This document shows, piece after piece, positions 10,501-29,635 of a stretch of DNA of 64,000 nucleotides. The position numbers were made by a program, and so were the translations under genes. Each line of letters starts with the position of its first letter. The first letter of the stretch is position 1. The notes below the pieces were generated by a model that did not search any database, was not told the DNA's origin, and saw only the letters and a list, made by a program, of their open reading frames with translations. This DNA comes from Heyndrickxia acidicola (GTDB taxonomy: Bacteria; Bacillota; Bacilli; Bacillales; Bacillaceae_C): assembly GCF_001636425.1 (NCBI RefSeq), contig NZ_KV440953.1, forward strand, positions 3,468,001 to 3,532,000. Reading direction: 5' to 3'.

Positions 10501-10641
10501 CTGTCTAGCACAGGCTGGATGGTTACAAACCAGCCTTCCTAACCCTCGGCTCGAGGTCATAAGCCCAGCTGTCTAGAAGGTAAAAAGGCAAAACTTCAAG
10601 CCGGCTAGTCCTATGCTTTCCGCCTAAAGCTGTGCGCTTTT
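10501..10641. repeat. TGTCTAG-type intergenic repeat, long copy
   Basis: Begins CTGTCTAGC, contains CTCGAGGTCATAAGCC, GTCTAGAAGGTAAAAAGG and TCCTATGCTTTCCGCC, and ends GCGCTTTT. I recall a multicopy intergenic repeat of this form in several Bacillaceae genomes. An internal hairpin, GGCTGG with CCAGCC near 10513-10534, is present. A shorter copy lies at 26778. No coding potential. Confidence 0.55.
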
Positions 10642-10683
10642 CAATTTTCTTGCGTATTTATTCATTAATTTTTAAAAAATCTA

Positions 10684-10712
10684 TTGCGTAAATAATTTTA
10701 AGGTGGTATATT
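10684..10712 (+). promoter_or_regulatory. rRNA promoter P1
   Basis: TTGCGT (10684-10689), 17-base spacer, TATATT (10707-10712). It lies 84 bases upstream of a second, stronger promoter: the tandem arrangement usual for Bacillus rRNA operons. Confidence 0.7.
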
Positions 10713-10767
10713 ATTATTCGTTGCCAAATACGGGCTAACAACGCAATAAAATAAATTAAAAAAGTTG

Positions 10768-10796
10768 TTGACAGTAACATTTGAAAGTAGTAAGAT
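10768..10796 (+). promoter_or_regulatory. rRNA promoter P2
   Basis: Consensus TTGACA (10768-10773), 17-base spacer, TAAGAT (10791-10796). Start of transcription expected near 10803. The leader then carries CTTTGAAAACTGAACG, an element repeated before the second 16S gene and, in shorter form, in both 16S-23S spacers, probably a boxA-type antitermination or processing signal. Confidence 0.85.
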
Positions 10797-10915
10797 ATAA
10801 AGGTCGCTGAGAAAACGACGAAAATGATTGATCTTTGAAAACTGAACGAAACAGAAACGTCAACGTTAATTCTTTGTCTTATATAGACAACAACTTTAAG
10901 AGCTAAATCAACTCT

Positions 10916-15581
<4,666 letters not shown>

Positions 15582-15656
15582 ATAAATAAAACGATTCAAG
15601 GTTATGCTTGGTTTCTCATATCTAGTTTTGAAGGAGCAATCCTTAATTAAATACGG

Positions 15657-15773
<117 letters not shown>

Positions 15774-15781
15774 ATTATATT

Positions 15782-15857
15782 GGAGGATTAGCTCAGCTGG
15801 GAGAGCACCTGCCTTACAAGCAGGGGGTCGGCGGTTCGAACCCGTCATCCTCCACCA
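15782..15857 (+). tRNA. tRNA-Val (anticodon TAC)
   Basis: 76 bases with encoded CCA; acceptor GGAGGAT/ATCCTCC, anticodon loop CTTACAA. Confidence 0.97.
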
Positions 15858-15863
15858 TTATTA

Positions 15864-15939
<76 letters not shown>

Positions 15940-15958
15940 CTTTTATGGAAATTAGTAC

Positions 15959-15984
15959 GAGCCATTAGCTCAGTCGGTAGAGCA
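15959..15984 (+). pseudogene. Duplicated 5' part of tRNA-Lys
   Basis: 26 bases, GAGCCATTAGCTCAGTCGGT then AGAGCA, identical to the first 26 bases of the intact tRNA-Lys 158 bases downstream: acceptor 5' strand and complete D-arm. The next bases (CGATGAATAA) no longer match any tRNA and no anticodon arm or T-arm follows, so it cannot fold as a tRNA. Confidence 0.9.
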
Positions 15985-16116
15985 CGATGAATAATCTTCA
16001 CTGAATTATCATCAGCGTACCAATCGAGCTGCATCTTGCAAGACATCCTGAGATTGGGACGTCGTAGATGCCACAAGGTTTAGGCTGTATACTATAAATC
16101 AAGGTTTTCATTGTTT
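15985..16116 (+). other. Structured insert between tRNA-Lys fragment and tRNA-Lys
   Basis: 132 bases unlike neighbouring spacers, which are 6-40 bases long. It holds a hairpin (15986-15995 with 16005-16013, one bulged A) and two overlapping pairings: CCAATC 16020-16025 with GATTGG 16052-16057, and GCATCT 16031-16036 with AGATGC 16066-16071. The last two interleave, so they are either alternatives or a pseudoknot. No open frame. Origin unknown. Confidence 0.6.
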
Positions 16117-16192
16117 GAGCCATTAGCTCAGTCGGTAGAGCATCTGACTTTTAATCAGAGGGTCGAAGGTTCGAGTCCTTCATGGCTCACCA
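16117..16192 (+). tRNA. tRNA-Lys (anticodon TTT)
   Basis: 76 bases with encoded CCA; acceptor GAGCCAT/ATGGCTC, anticodon loop CTTTTAA. Complete despite the upstream partial duplication. Confidence 0.97.
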
Positions 16193-16201
16193 TTTAAATA
16201 T

Positions 16202-16283
16202 GCGGGTGTGGCGGAATTGGCAGACGCACCAGACTTAGGATCTGGCGCCGCAAGGCGTGGGGGTTCGACTCCCTTCACCCGCA
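16202..16283 (+). tRNA. tRNA-Leu (anticodon TAG)
   Basis: 82 bases with a long variable arm; acceptor GCGGGTG/CACCCGC plus discriminator A. It is followed by CTTATT, so the 3' CCA is not encoded, unlike the other eight intact tRNAs here, and must be added by nucleotidyltransferase. Confidence 0.95.
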
Positions 16284-16298
16284 CTTATTTGAAATTTT

Positions 16299-16373
16299 GC
16301 GGAAGTAGTTCAGTGGTAGAACACCACCTTGCCAAGGTGGGGGTCGCGGGTTCGAATCCCGTCTTCCGCTCCA
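16299..16373 (+). tRNA. tRNA-Gly (anticodon GCC)
   Basis: 75 bases with encoded CCA; acceptor GCGGAAG/CTTCCGC, anticodon loop TTGCCAA. Confidence 0.97.
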
Positions 16374-16382
16374 AACACCCTT

Positions 16383-16471
16383 GCCGGGGTGGCGGAACTG
16401 GCAGACGCACAGGACTTAAAATCCTGCGGTAGGTGACTACCGTACCGGTTCGATTCCGGTCCTCGGCACCA
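16383..16471 (+). tRNA. tRNA-Leu (anticodon TAA)
   Basis: 89 bases with long variable arm and encoded CCA; acceptor GCCGGGG with CCTCGGC (one G-T pair), anticodon loop CTTAAAA. Confidence 0.97.
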
Positions 16472-16506
16472 AAGTTTTTTGCGGCAGCAAAATAACTTTT
16501 CTTTAA

Positions 16507-16583
16507 GCGCCCGTAGCTCAATTGGATAGAGCGTTTGACTACGGATCAAAAGGTTAGGGGTTCGACTCCTCTCGGGCGCGCCA
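16507..16583 (+). tRNA. tRNA-Arg (anticodon ACG)
   Basis: 77 bases with encoded CCA; acceptor GCGCCCG/CGGGCGC. The ACG anticodon needs A-to-I editing by TadA to read CGU, CGC and CGA. Confidence 0.97.
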
Positions 16584-16613
16584 TTAAATATTTTTATATT
16601 ATATGGTTACAAA

Positions 16614-16690
16614 CGGGAAGTAGCTCAGCTTGGTAGAGCACATGGTTTGGGACCATGGGGTCGCAGGTTCGAATCCTGTCTTCCCGACCA
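16614..16690 (+). tRNA. tRNA-Pro (anticodon TGG)
   Basis: 77 bases with encoded CCA; acceptor CGGGAAG/CTTCCCG, anticodon loop TTTGGGA. Confidence 0.97.
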
Positions 16691-16697
16691 CTAATAT

Positions 16698-16773
16698 GGG
16701 GCCTTAGCTCAGCTGGGAGAGCGCCTGCTTTGCACGCAGGAGGTCAGCGGTTCGATCCCGCTAGGCTCCACCA
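16698..16773 (+). tRNA. tRNA-Ala (anticodon TGC)
   Basis: 76 bases with encoded CCA; acceptor GGGGCCT/AGGCTCC (one G-T pair). Last gene of the cluster. The 99 bases to the next 16S gene repeat the processed part of the first operon's leader but carry no -35/-10, so the second rRNA operon is probably made by readthrough. Confidence 0.97.
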
Positions 16774-16872
16774 ATAAGAATGAATTGTTCCTTGAAAACT
16801 GAACGAAACAGAAACGTCAACGTTAATTCTTTGTCTTATATAGACAACAACTTTAAGAGCTAAATCAACTCT

Positions 16873-21665
<4,793 letters not shown>

Positions 21666-21734
21666 ATAACGATTCAACGTTTTACTTACTTCTTTATCTA
21701 GTTTTGAGGGAACAATACCTCAACAGTTTCATAG

Positions 21735-21851
<117 letters not shown>

Positions 21852-21857
21852 ATTATT

Positions 21858-21889
21858 AAAACCCACAGATGAAAATCTGTGGGTTTTTT
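21858..21889 (+). terminator. Terminator of the rRNA-tRNA-rRNA unit
   Basis: AAACCCACAGAT pairs with ATCTGTGGGTTT around GAAA and ends in a T-run, 7 bases after the second 5S. It is the only terminator seen between 10.5 and 22 kb, in keeping with one long transcript. Confidence 0.93.
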
Positions 21890-22021
21890 ACTATTGAATT
21901 AATTATTTATAACTAAAACTATACCGCTTTGGCAGCCATCAGTGCTGGTCTAAGTATTTTTTCTATTCCAAGTGGTTTTATTTTCATCCAAGGTGGCAAA
22001 ACTAAAATAAGAATTATCCGA

Positions 22022-22074
22022 TTGCCTTTTTAGATCTATTTCATGTATAATTAAAGTCAAATATAGTCAAAGTC
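22022..22074 (+). promoter_or_regulatory. ctsR promoter with CtsR operator
   Basis: TTGCCT (22022-22027), 18-base spacer, extended -10 TG-TATAAT (22046-22051). Directly over the start site, 22054-22074 reads AAGTCAAATATAGTCAAAGT then CA: two GTCAAA heptad-like direct repeats plus a third partial GTCA, matching the known CtsR operator. This predicts autoregulation of the operon, with derepression in heat or protein stress. The stretch 21890-22021 shows no other feature. Confidence 0.88.
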
Positions 22075-22096
22075 AGTTGGGTGAGGAGGTGGTACT

Positions 22097-22561
22097 ATGA
22101 TGAGAAATATTTCCGATATTATAGAAAACTACCTCAAACGGGTATTGGAATTGAACGACAGCGAACTAATTGAAATAAAAAGAAGTGAGATTGCCGATAA
22201 ATTTCAATGCGTGCCCTCTCAAATAAATTATGTCATTAATACACGTTTCACAATAGAAAAAGGCTATTTAGTTGAAAGTAAGAGAGGCGGAGGCGGGTAT
22301 ATAAGGATTATGAAGGTAAAACCTCATGATCAGGCTCACCTGATCGAGCATCTGCTTATTTTAATACAGGAACGCATCTCGCAATCCAATGCTGCTGATG
22401 TTGTTTTTCGCCTTGTAGAAGAGGATGTCATTTCAGAACGGGAGGCTAAGATTATGTTAAGCGTAATGGATCGTTCCGTTTTATATATTAATCTCCCGGA
22501 AAGAGATGAATTAAGAGCAAGAATGTTAAAGGCCATGTTAATTTCACTAAAGTACAAATAG
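22097..22561 (+). CDS. ctsR: Transcriptional repressor CtsR
   Basis: Winged-helix repressor of class III heat-shock genes (clpC operon, clpP, clpE in Bacillus). The 154-residue protein has the DNA-binding domain in the first half, with SEIADKFQCVPSQINYVI as helix-turn-helix and the glycine-rich wing RGGGGYIRI around residues 60-70; the glycine wing acts as the thermosensor in B. subtilis. The C-terminal half is the helical dimerisation region recognised by McsB and ClpC. ATG 22097 follows GAGGAGGTGG. First gene of the ctsR-mcsA-mcsB-clpC operon. Confidence 0.97.
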   Translation: MMRNISDIIENYLKRVLELNDSELIEIKRSEIADKFQCVPSQINYVINTRFTIEKGYLVESKRGGGGYIRIMKVKPHDQAHLIEHLLILIQERISQSNAADVVFRLVEEDVISEREAKIMLSVMDRSVLYINLPERDELRARMLKAMLISLKYK

Positions 22562-22576
22562 CAAGAGGTGAGGAGA

Positions 22577-23125
22577 ATGATCTGTCAAGAGTGCCATAAA
22601 CGGCCGGCCACTTTGCATTTCACTAAAATTGTAAATGGCGAAAAAAATGATTATCACTATTGTGAGAGCTGTGCCCAAGAAAAGGGGGAAGCCTTTATGT
22701 TTGGTGATGAGCCTGATTTCTCCATCAATCATTTGCTGGCAGGTTTATTCAATTTTGATCCCAGCTTTCAGCAGGTCAAGAAGGAAGCTCTTCCTAAGCA
22801 CGACGTTTTGCAATGTGATCATTGCCATATGACAATTAATCAATTTCTAAATGTGGGCCGTTTTGGCTGTGCAAATTGTTATGATTCTTTTAAAAATCAA
22901 CTAACTCCTTTATTAAAGAGGCTGCATAGCGGAAATGTTGAGCATCGGGGAAAAGTTCCGAAAAGGATTGGCGGATCCATTCATATTAAAAAACAGATTC
23001 AGGAACTAAAACAAACGCTGCAGACTGCGATTCATCAAGAGGAATTTGAAAGGGCTGCTGAAATTCGTGATAAGGTCCGTGCGCTGGAAGGGTCGCTTCA
23101 TGATCAAAGAGGTGAATCATCGTGA
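22577..23125 (+). CDS. mcsA: McsA, zinc-finger activator of McsB
   Basis: Partner that activates the arginine kinase McsB and tunes CtsR release. The 182 residues carry four CxxC zinc-binding pairs (the first at C3/C6, then CESC, CDHC and CANC) and a C-terminal UvrB/UvrC-type helical motif (about 140-175, with [18 protein letters not shown]). ATG 22577 is chosen over the in-frame GTG at 22568 because it gives the family MICQE start and is preceded by GAGGTGAGGAG. Its stop overlaps the mcsB GTG start by four bases. Confidence 0.96.
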   Translation: MICQECHKRPATLHFTKIVNGEKNDYHYCESCAQEKGEAFMFGDEPDFSINHLLAGLFNFDPSFQQVKKEALPKHDVLQCDHCHMTINQFLNVGRFGCANCYDSFKNQLTPLLKRLHSGNVEHRGKVPKRIGGSIHIKKQIQELKQTLQTAIHQEEFERAAEIRDKVRALEGSLHDQRGESS

Positions 23126-24195
23126 CATTAGAGAACTTCTTAAATAAGGCTGTGAGTTCATGGATGTGCCAAAATGGACCTGAATCTGATATTGTACTTA
23201 GTTCCAGGGTAAGGTTAGCCAGAAACTTAAAGGATTATAAGTTTCCTGCTCTTTTCAGCAGCGAGGATGCCCGTGATATTATCCTGAAGCTTGATCAGCC
23301 GCTGATAGAGGAATTTGAAAAAAATGCAGGAATGCTTGAATTATTAAGGATGGATGATCTGCAGCCCCTCCAAAAAAGGGTGTTAGTAGAAAAACACTTG
23401 ATTAGTCCCCATTTAGCAGATGATTCTTCTCATGGCGCCGTTCTTTTATCAGAGGAAGAGGATGTAAGTATTATGCTGAATGAGGAAGATCATATTCGCA
23501 TTCAATGCCTTTTTCCCGGTTTGCAGTTAACAGAGGCGTTGGCTAGGGCAGAAATGCTGGATGATCTGATTGAAAGCAAAATTGATTATGCATACGATGA
23601 AAAGCTTGGGTATTTGACAAGCTGCCCTACAAATGTGGGAACTGGCTTAAGGGCTTCTGTTATGGTCCATTTACCGGGACTTGTGCTTACACAACAAATG
23701 AATCGAATTATTCCTGCTATTAGTCAACTGGGATTAGTGGTAAGAGGAATATATGGAGAAGGCAGTGAAGCGCAGGGGAATATATTTCAAATATCCAATC
23801 AAATCACTTTAGGAAAGTCAGAGCATGATATTGTTACAGACTTAGTAAGTGTTGTACACCAAATAATATCTCAGGAAAGACATGCCAGGGAAGCATTGAT
23901 AAAATCATCAAACATACAATTAGAAGATAGGGTTTACCGATCATATGGTGTCCTTACTAACAGCAGGATCATTGAATCCAAAGAAGCAGCAAGATGTTTA
24001 TCAGATGTCCGTTTGGGTATAGATACAGGATATATTAAAAATGTATCTAAAAGTATTTTAAATGAATTAATGATTATAACACAGCCAGGTTTTTTACAGC
24101 AGTATGCTGGAGGTCCGCTCCGTCCGTATGAGCGGGACATCAGAAGGGCTACACTCATAAGAGAAAGATTAAAATTAGAGAAAATGAATGGTTAG
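23122..24195 (+). CDS. mcsB: Protein-arginine kinase McsB
   Basis: Phosphorylates arginines on misfolded proteins and on CtsR, marking them for ClpC-ClpP. The 357 residues are homologous to phosphagen kinases: the [13 protein letters not shown]-binding segment near residue 28, the catalytic loop [13 protein letters not shown] near 173, and a C-terminal phosphoarginine-binding segment [11 protein letters not shown] start 23122 overlaps mcsA (GTGA), so translation is coupled. Confidence 0.97.
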   Translation: MTLENFLNKAVSSWMCQNGPESDIVLSSRVRLARNLKDYKFPALFSSEDARDIILKLDQPLIEEFEKNAGMLELLRMDDLQPLQKRVLVEKHLISPHLADDSSHGAVLLSEEEDVSIMLNEEDHIRIQCLFPGLQLTEALARAEMLDDLIESKIDYAYDEKLGYLTSCPTNVGTGLRASVMVHLPGLVLTQQMNRIIPAISQLGLVVRGIYGEGSEAQGNIFQISNQITLGKSEHDIVTDLVSVVHQIISQERHAREALIKSSNIQLEDRVYRSYGVLTNSRIIESKEAARCLSDVRLGIDTGYIKNVSKSILNELMIITQPGFLQQYAGGPLRPYERDIRRATLIRERLKLEKMNG

Positions 24196-24207
24196 GAGGA
24201 AACCTTT

Positions 24208-26649
24208 ATGATGTTTGGTCGTTTTACTGAAAGGGCACAAAAAGTACTTGCTTTATCCCAAGAGGAAGCAATTCGTTTAAGACATAACAATATTGGAACA
24301 GAACATATTTTACTTGGCTTAGTACGAGAAGGTGAAGGAATAGCTGCCAAAGCACTGTTTGGCCTTGGATTAAGCCCGGATAAAATTCAATCTGAAGTTG
24401 AAAACCTAATAGGCAAAGGGCAGGACTCCGGCCAGAATATTCACTATACTCCTAGGGCTAAAAAAGTCATTGAACTTTCAATGGATGAGGCACGCAAGCT
24501 GGGTCATTCATATGTAGGCACAGAACATATCCTTCTGGGACTAATTCGTGAAGGAGAAGGTGTAGCTGCGAGAGTTCTTAATAACCTTGGAGTCAGCTTA
24601 AATAAAGCGAGACAACAGGTTCTTCAATTGTTGGGCAGCAATGAAGCAGGAGGAGTACAGGGCAGCAATGCATCAAATGCAAGCACACCTACACTCGATA
24701 GTCTGGCAAGAGATTTAACTGCAATTGCCCGCGAGGATACGTTAGATCCTGTGATAGGGAGAAGCAAGGAGATTCAAAGGGTTATAGAGGTTTTAAGCCG
24801 AAGAACTAAAAATAACCCGGTTTTAATTGGAGAGCCCGGGGTAGGTAAGACAGCCATTGCGGAAGGGCTGGCCCAGCAAATCGTAAATAACGAAGTACCT
24901 GAAACCCTGAGGGATAAACGGGTTATGACTCTTGACATGGGTACGGTTGTGGCTGGTACGAAATACCGTGGGGAATTTGAGGACCGCCTGAAAAAGGTGA
25001 TGGATGAAATACGCCAGGCAGGCAATATCATCTTGTTTATTGATGAACTTCATACGCTGATCGGTGCCGGCGGAGCAGAGGGTGCAATTGATGCATCCAA
25101 TATATTGAAGCCATCTCTAGCGCGCGGTGAACTTCAGTGCATTGGTGCGACCACATTGGATGAGTATCGTAAATATATTGAAAAAGATGCGGCTTTAGAA
25201 AGGCGCTTCCAGCCTATACAAGTGGATGAACCTTCTATTGATGAATCCATTCAAATCTTAAAAGGTTTGCGCGATCGTTATGAAGCCCACCACCGTGTCT
25301 CTATTTCAGATGATGCAATTGATGCAGCGGTTAAATTATCTGATCGTTATATTTCTGACCGCTTCTTACCGGATAAGGCGATTGACCTTATTGATGAAGC
25401 AGGTTCGAAGGTCCGCCTCCGTTCTTATACAACACCGCCTAATTTAAAAGAGCTGGAAGTGAGATTAGACGAGATACGCAAAGAAAAAGATGCCTCTGTA
25501 CAGAGCCAGGAATTTGAAAAAGCGGCTTCTTTGCGGGACGCAGAGCAAAAGCTTCGTGAGCAGCTGGAAGAAACGAAGAAATCTTGGAAAGAAAAACAAG
25601 GGCAGGAAAACAGTGCTGTCACTGTAGAGGATATTGCAAGTGTAGTTTCAACCTGGACTGGAATTCCCGTTTCAAGATTAGCTCAAACAGAGACTGAAAA
25701 GCTTCTTAATTTGGAAAAAATACTGCATGCCCGTGTCATTGGCCAGGAAGAAGCTGTTAATGCAATTTCTAAGGCTGTGCGCCGCGCAAGAGCAGGCTTA
25801 AAGGATCCTAAACGTCCAATTGGTTCATTTATCTTCCTTGGTCCTACAGGTGTTGGTAAAACGGAATTAGCAAGAGCACTAGCTGAAGCCATGTTTGGTG
25901 ATGAAGATGCTATGATTCGTATCGACATGTCTGAGTATATGGAGAAGCACTCTACTTCACGGCTAGTGGGTTCACCTCCTGGTTATGTAGGTTTTGAAGA
26001 AGGCGGCCAATTAACGGAAAAAGTCCGCCGCAAACCATATTCTGTTATTCTTCTTGATGAAATTGAAAAAGCTCACCCGGATGTTTTTAATATCTTGCTG
26101 CAGGTGCTTGAAGATGGACGATTAACGGATTCAAAAGGCCGTACTGTTGATTTCCGCAACACTGTGCTGATTATGACTTCCAATGTTGGAGCTGAGGCTT
26201 TAAGACGAAATAAATATGTTGGATTCAATCTTCAAGATGGGAAACAGGACTATAAGGATATGAAAGGAAAAATGCTTGAGGAGCTTAAAAAAGCTTTCCG
26301 TCCTGAGTTCCTTAACCGTATTGATGAAATGATCGTATTCCATGCATTGGAAAAAGAACATTTAAGCAATATTATTACGCTTATGTCAGATCAATTAGTG
26401 AAGAGGTTAAGAGAAAAAGATATTGATCTTGAATTAACAGAAGCAGCAAAAGTAAAGCTTACTGAAGAAGGATATGATCCTGAATACGGAGCAAGGCCGC
26501 TGCGCAGGGCAATTCAAAAGCATATAGAAGACCGGTTATCAGAAGAACTGCTTAAAGGAAATATTAAAGATGGCCAGCAGGTGACAATTGATGTGCAAGA
26601 TGGGGAATTTGTAGTAAATCCTGCAGCGGTATCTGGAACTGTTTCCTAA
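24208..26649 (+). CDS. clpC: ClpC, Hsp100 ATPase of the ClpCP protease
   Basis: AAA+ unfoldase that feeds substrates, including phosphoarginine-tagged proteins delivered with McsB, to ClpP. The 813 residues contain the double Clp-N repeat (about 1-145), AAA1 with Walker A GEPGVGKT at 208-215, the UVR-containing middle domain (about 410-475), AAA2 with Walker A GPTGVGKT at 545-552, and the C-terminal D2 small domain. The start gives MMFGRF as in B. subtilis; either of two adjacent ATGs could be used. Last gene before a terminator, so radA and disA are transcribed separately or by readthrough. Confidence 0.98.
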   Translation: MMFGRFTERAQKVLALSQEEAIRLRHNNIGTEHILLGLVREGEGIAAKALFGLGLSPDKIQSEVENLIGKGQDSGQNIHYTPRAKKVIELSMDEARKLGHSYVGTEHILLGLIREGEGVAARVLNNLGVSLNKARQQVLQLLGSNEAGGVQGSNASNASTPTLDSLARDLTAIAREDTLDPVIGRSKEIQRVIEVLSRRTKNNPVLIGEPGVGKTAIAEGLAQQIVNNEVPETLRDKRVMTLDMGTVVAGTKYRGEFEDRLKKVMDEIRQAGNIILFIDELHTLIGAGGAEGAIDASNILKPSLARGELQCIGATTLDEYRKYIEKDAALERRFQPIQVDEPSIDESIQILKGLRDRYEAHHRVSISDDAIDAAVKLSDRYISDRFLPDKAIDLIDEAGSKVRLRSYTTPPNLKELEVRLDEIRKEKDASVQSQEFEKAASLRDAEQKLREQLEETKKSWKEKQGQENSAVTVEDIASVVSTWTGIPVSRLAQTETEKLLNLEKILHARVIGQEEAVNAISKAVRRARAGLKDPKRPIGSFIFLGPTGVGKTELARALAEAMFGDEDAMIRIDMSEYMEKHSTSRLVGSPPGYVGFEEGGQLTEKVRRKPYSVILLDEIEKAHPDVFNILLQVLEDGRLTDSKGRTVDFRNTVLIMTSNVGAEALRRNKYVGFNLQDGKQDYKDMKGKMLEELKKAFRPEFLNRIDEMIVFHALEKEHLSNIITLMSDQLVKRLREKDIDLELTEAAKVKLTEEGYDPEYGARPLRRAIQKHIEDRLSEELLKGNIKDGQQVTIDVQDGEFVVNPAAVSGTVS

Positions 26650-26684
26650 CATTCTAAGAATATTTTAAGATTTGCTTGGTATAA

Positions 26685-26725
26685 CAAAAGGGGTACATGA
26701 GTGATAAGCTTGTGCCCCCTTTTTT
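26685..26725 (+). terminator. Terminator of the ctsR operon
   Basis: AAAAGGGGTACA pairs with TTGTGCCCCCTTTT with one bulge, followed by a T-run. In B. subtilis radA and disA belong to the ctsR operon; here this terminator and about 300 bases of repeats separate them. Confidence 0.82.
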
Positions 26726-26777
26726 AAAGGTTAAGCATAAAATCTTAAATTAAATAAAGGATTAAACTAATCAGTTT

Positions 26778-26813
26778 TTGTCTAGCTTCAGCTCCAGCGC
26801 CTATCGGCTAGGG
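26778..26813. repeat. TGTCTAG-type intergenic repeat, short copy
   Basis: TTGTCTAGCTTCAGCTCCAG then CGCCTATCGGCTAGGG, the left part of the repeat family of which 10501-10641 is a longer member. It is cut off where the palindrome at 26824 begins. Confidence 0.55.
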
Positions 26814-26823
26814 AGAACTGTTG

Positions 26824-26911
26824 TTTTTTAGCTCCTTACAGTAAAAAAAGGAAACAAAAGCAAACAAGTTAGCTCTTATTTCCTTTCTTTACTGTAAACT
26901 GAGCTGAAAAA
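26824..26911. repeat. Dispersed intergenic palindromic repeat, copy 2
   Basis: Long imperfect palindrome: TTTTTTAGCTC (26824-26834) with GAGCTGAAAAA (26901-26911), TTACAGTAAA (26836-26845) with TTTACTGTAA (26888-26897), and AGGAAA with TTTCCT inside. On the - strand its right end followed by its flank reads CTGCTCGTTTTTCAGCTC, as at 1933-1950. The rest of 26912-27044 shows no gene and no convincing radA promoter. Confidence 0.6.
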
Positions 26912-27044
26912 CGAGCAGTCATCTTAAAAAGCCCACATAAAACAGCCTGTGAGGGACTGACTATGGGGAACGCAACAAATTAAACAAAAACATCCAAGAT
27001 AAAAAGGCTGAAGGAAGCTGTTAGAGGGAGAAAGGGAGTCTTTT

Positions 27045-28415
27045 ATGGCCAAAAAAACAACCAAGTTCATTTGCCAGTCATGCGGGTACGAATCACCCAA
27101 GTGGATGGGACGGTGTCCAGGTTGCGGCGAATGGAACAAGATGGTTGAAGAAGTAGAAATTACAAGCAAGCCTAAAGGGGTTTTTTTACACACGGCAGTC
27201 GGAAGTGAAACCAAGGCAGCCCCTATTACGTCTATATATTCAGAGCAAGAAGATAGAGTAGAAACCAAAATGCAGGAGCTCAACAGAGTACTAGGCGGTG
27301 GAGTGGTACCAGGATCACTTGTTTTGATTGGCGGCGATCCAGGTATAGGAAAATCAACTTTACTGTTACAGGTTTCCTCACAGCTTTCTTCTGAACATAA
27401 GGTTCTATATATATCGGGTGAGGAATCTGTGAAACAAACGAAACTCAGAGCAGACCGTCTTCATATTTCCTCTGAAAATCTTTATGTATACGCTGAAACC
27501 AATTTGGAATTGATCCATCAAACCATTGAGGATATTAATCCCCGTTTTGTCATCATTGACTCTATTCAAACCGTCTATCACCCTGAGGTAACCTCGGCTC
27601 CGGGAAGTGTTTCTCAGGTAAGGGAGTCGACCGGCCAGCTGATGAGAATTGCCAAAACAAAAGGAATTGCGATTTTCATTGTCGGCCATGTGACAAAAGA
27701 AGGATCCATTGCTGGACCAAGAATGCTAGAACATATGGTGGATACGGTTCTTTATTTTGAAGGAGAAAGGCATCACACGTATCGTATTTTACGTGCTGTC
27801 AAAAATCGTTTTGGCTCAACCAATGAGCTAGCAATATTGGAAATGAAGGAATTTGGCTTAGAAGAAGTAGAAAACCCTTCAGAAATCTTTTTAGAGGAAC
27901 GTTCAAAGGGAGCTGCGGGCTCTACCGTCGTTGCATCTATGGAAGGGACACGTCCTGTATTGGTGGAAATACAGGCACTCATATCGCCTTCTATGTTTGG
28001 GGTTCCAAGGAGAATGGCTACAGGTATTGATCATAATAGGGTTCCGCTGTTAATGGCAGTATTGGAGAAAAGAGTCGGAATGCTGCTTGCCAATCATGAT
28101 GCCTATTTAAAAGTAGCTGGCGGAGTAAAAATTGATGAGCCGGCAGTTGATCTGGCTGTTGCCGTCAGTATTGCTTCGAGCTTTAGAGACCAGCCTACAA
28201 GGCCAGATGACTGTATCATTGGCGAGGTTGGATTAACGGGTGAAGTAAGGCGCGTATCACGTATTGAACAACGTGTTTCTGAAGCAGCAAAGTTAGGTTT
28301 TAAACGGGCTGTCATTCCAGCAAACAACATTGGCGGCTGGAAAATTCCCGATGAAATAGAAGTGATTGGAGTGTCATCTGTTAGTGAAGCGTTACAACAA
28401 GTTTTAGGGGGATGA
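27045..28415 (+). CDS. radA: DNA repair protein RadA
   Basis: RecA-like ATPase that drives branch migration in recombination and DNA repair. The 456 residues hold an N-terminal four-cysteine zinc finger (C10, C13, C24, C27), Walker [11 protein letters not shown] at 96-105, the RadA-specific KNRFG motif at 253-257, and a C-terminal Lon-protease-like domain lacking protease activity in this family. ATG 27045 follows AAAGGGAG. disA begins 4 bases after its stop, and the two proteins interact in B. subtilis. Confidence 0.97.
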   Translation: MAKKTTKFICQSCGYESPKWMGRCPGCGEWNKMVEEVEITSKPKGVFLHTAVGSETKAAPITSIYSEQEDRVETKMQELNRVLGGGVVPGSLVLIGGDPGIGKSTLLLQVSSQLSSEHKVLYISGEESVKQTKLRADRLHISSENLYVYAETNLELIHQTIEDINPRFVIIDSIQTVYHPEVTSAPGSVSQVRESTGQLMRIAKTKGIAIFIVGHVTKEGSIAGPRMLEHMVDTVLYFEGERHHTYRILRAVKNRFGSTNELAILEMKEFGLEEVENPSEIFLEERSKGAAGSTVVASMEGTRPVLVEIQALISPSMFGVPRRMATGIDHNRVPLLMAVLEKRVGMLLANHDAYLKVAGGVKIDEPAVDLAVAVSIASSFRDQPTRPDDCIIGEVGLTGEVRRVSRIEQRVSEAAKLGFKRAVIPANNIGGWKIPDEIEVIGVSSVSEALQQVLGG

Positions 28416-28419
28416 GTGA

Positions 28420-29493
28420 ATGGAAGAAAAAAAGCCCCAGCAAAAATCCATGGCTGAAATTTTGCAGTTAATCGCACCTGGAACACCTATTCGTGAAGGA
28501 ATTGACAATGTACTGAGAGCCAATACGGGAGGATTAATTGTTCTTGGCTTTAATGAGGCAGTAAAATCGCTTGTTGACGGCGGTTTTTCCATCAATAGCA
28601 CGTTCAGCCCAAGTTACTTATATGAATTGGCAAAAATGGATGGAGCCATTATTTTAAATGAAACGGGGAATAAAATTCTCATTGCTAATGCACAGCTGGC
28701 ACCTGACCCCTCGCTTTCATCCTCTGAGACAGGAATGCGGCATAGGACAGCTGAACGGGTCGCCAAGCAGACGAAATCACTGGTTATTGCCATTTCACAA
28801 AGGCGCCATGTTATTACCTTATATCAGGGAAGCTTTCGCTACGCCTTAAAAGATATTTCGGTTATTTTAACAAAAGCAAACCAGGCGCTCCAAACATTGG
28901 AAAAATATAAGCTGATTCTGGATCAAAGTACAGCCAATTTATCCGTGCTGGAATTTGAAGATCTGGTTACATATAACGATTTCCTTCAAATTCTTCATCG
29001 GGTGGAGATGGTAATGCGGATTAAAAAGGAGCTTGTTACCTATCTGAATGAACTGGGAACAGAAGGAAGATTGGTAAGGTTGCAAATGAATGAGTTAATT
29101 GCTGATATTGAAAAAGAAGTCCTATTGCTCTTAAAGGACTACAGCTTTGATCAGCAGGTAAAACCATTGGATCTGCTTTTGAGGCTTCAGGACTTGGTTG
29201 GTCCCGAAGTGAGCGATGATCATATTCTTATGAAATTGCTGGGGTATAGCAATTATATCCATTTGGATGAAGCTGTCTATCCAAGAGGCTATCGTATTTT
29301 AAATAAAATTCCGCGTCTTCCCGTAGCAATAGTCGACAATCTAATCGGCAAGTTTGGGAGATTAACGAAAATTGTAAAAGCAAGTGTTGCTGAACTGGAT
29401 GAAGTCGATGGCATTGGAGAAGTCAGAGCCAGGAAAATTAGAGATGGTTTAAAACATATTAAAGAGCAGATCTATACAGATCGTCAGCTTTAA
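28420..29493 (+). CDS. disA: DisA, DNA-integrity scanning diadenylate cyclase
   Basis: Makes cyclic di-AMP from two ATP and slows when it meets branched DNA, delaying sporulation or growth until repair. The 357 residues contain the diadenylate cyclase domain with active-site motifs DGA at 74-76 and RHR at 107-109 (both intact), a helical linker, and a C-terminal helix-hairpin-helix DNA-binding domain ([12 protein letters not shown] near the end). GGGGGATGAG is the ribosome site; the gene is tightly coupled to radA. Confidence 0.97.
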   Translation: MEEKKPQQKSMAEILQLIAPGTPIREGIDNVLRANTGGLIVLGFNEAVKSLVDGGFSINSTFSPSYLYELAKMDGAIILNETGNKILIANAQLAPDPSLSSSETGMRHRTAERVAKQTKSLVIAISQRRHVITLYQGSFRYALKDISVILTKANQALQTLEKYKLILDQSTANLSVLEFEDLVTYNDFLQILHRVEMVMRIKKELVTYLNELGTEGRLVRLQMNELIADIEKEVLLLLKDYSFDQQVKPLDLLLRLQDLVGPEVSDDHILMKLLGYSNYIHLDEAVYPRGYRILNKIPRLPVAIVDNLIGKFGRLTKIVKASVAELDEVDGIGEVRARKIRDGLKHIKEQIYTDRQL

Positions 29494-29635
29494 TAAGGAG
29501 TTTTGATAGAAAAATGGAGAGAGAGAAGACGATAAATCAAATAAATATGTCTTTTTATTTACAGTATAAAAAATTTCCTGATTTCCACGTTTTAAACCTA
29601 GATAATTGTTTATAATGATTAAAGGAGGTGAGCAA

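Noticed and set aside
16285-16549. Minus-strand frames across tRNA-Gly, tRNA-Leu and tRNA-Arg encoding GAEDRNRTGT-like and [13 protein letters not shown]-like peptides
   Set aside because: These are antisense translations of tRNA genes, a well-known source of false protein entries; no ribosome site and full overlap with tRNAs.
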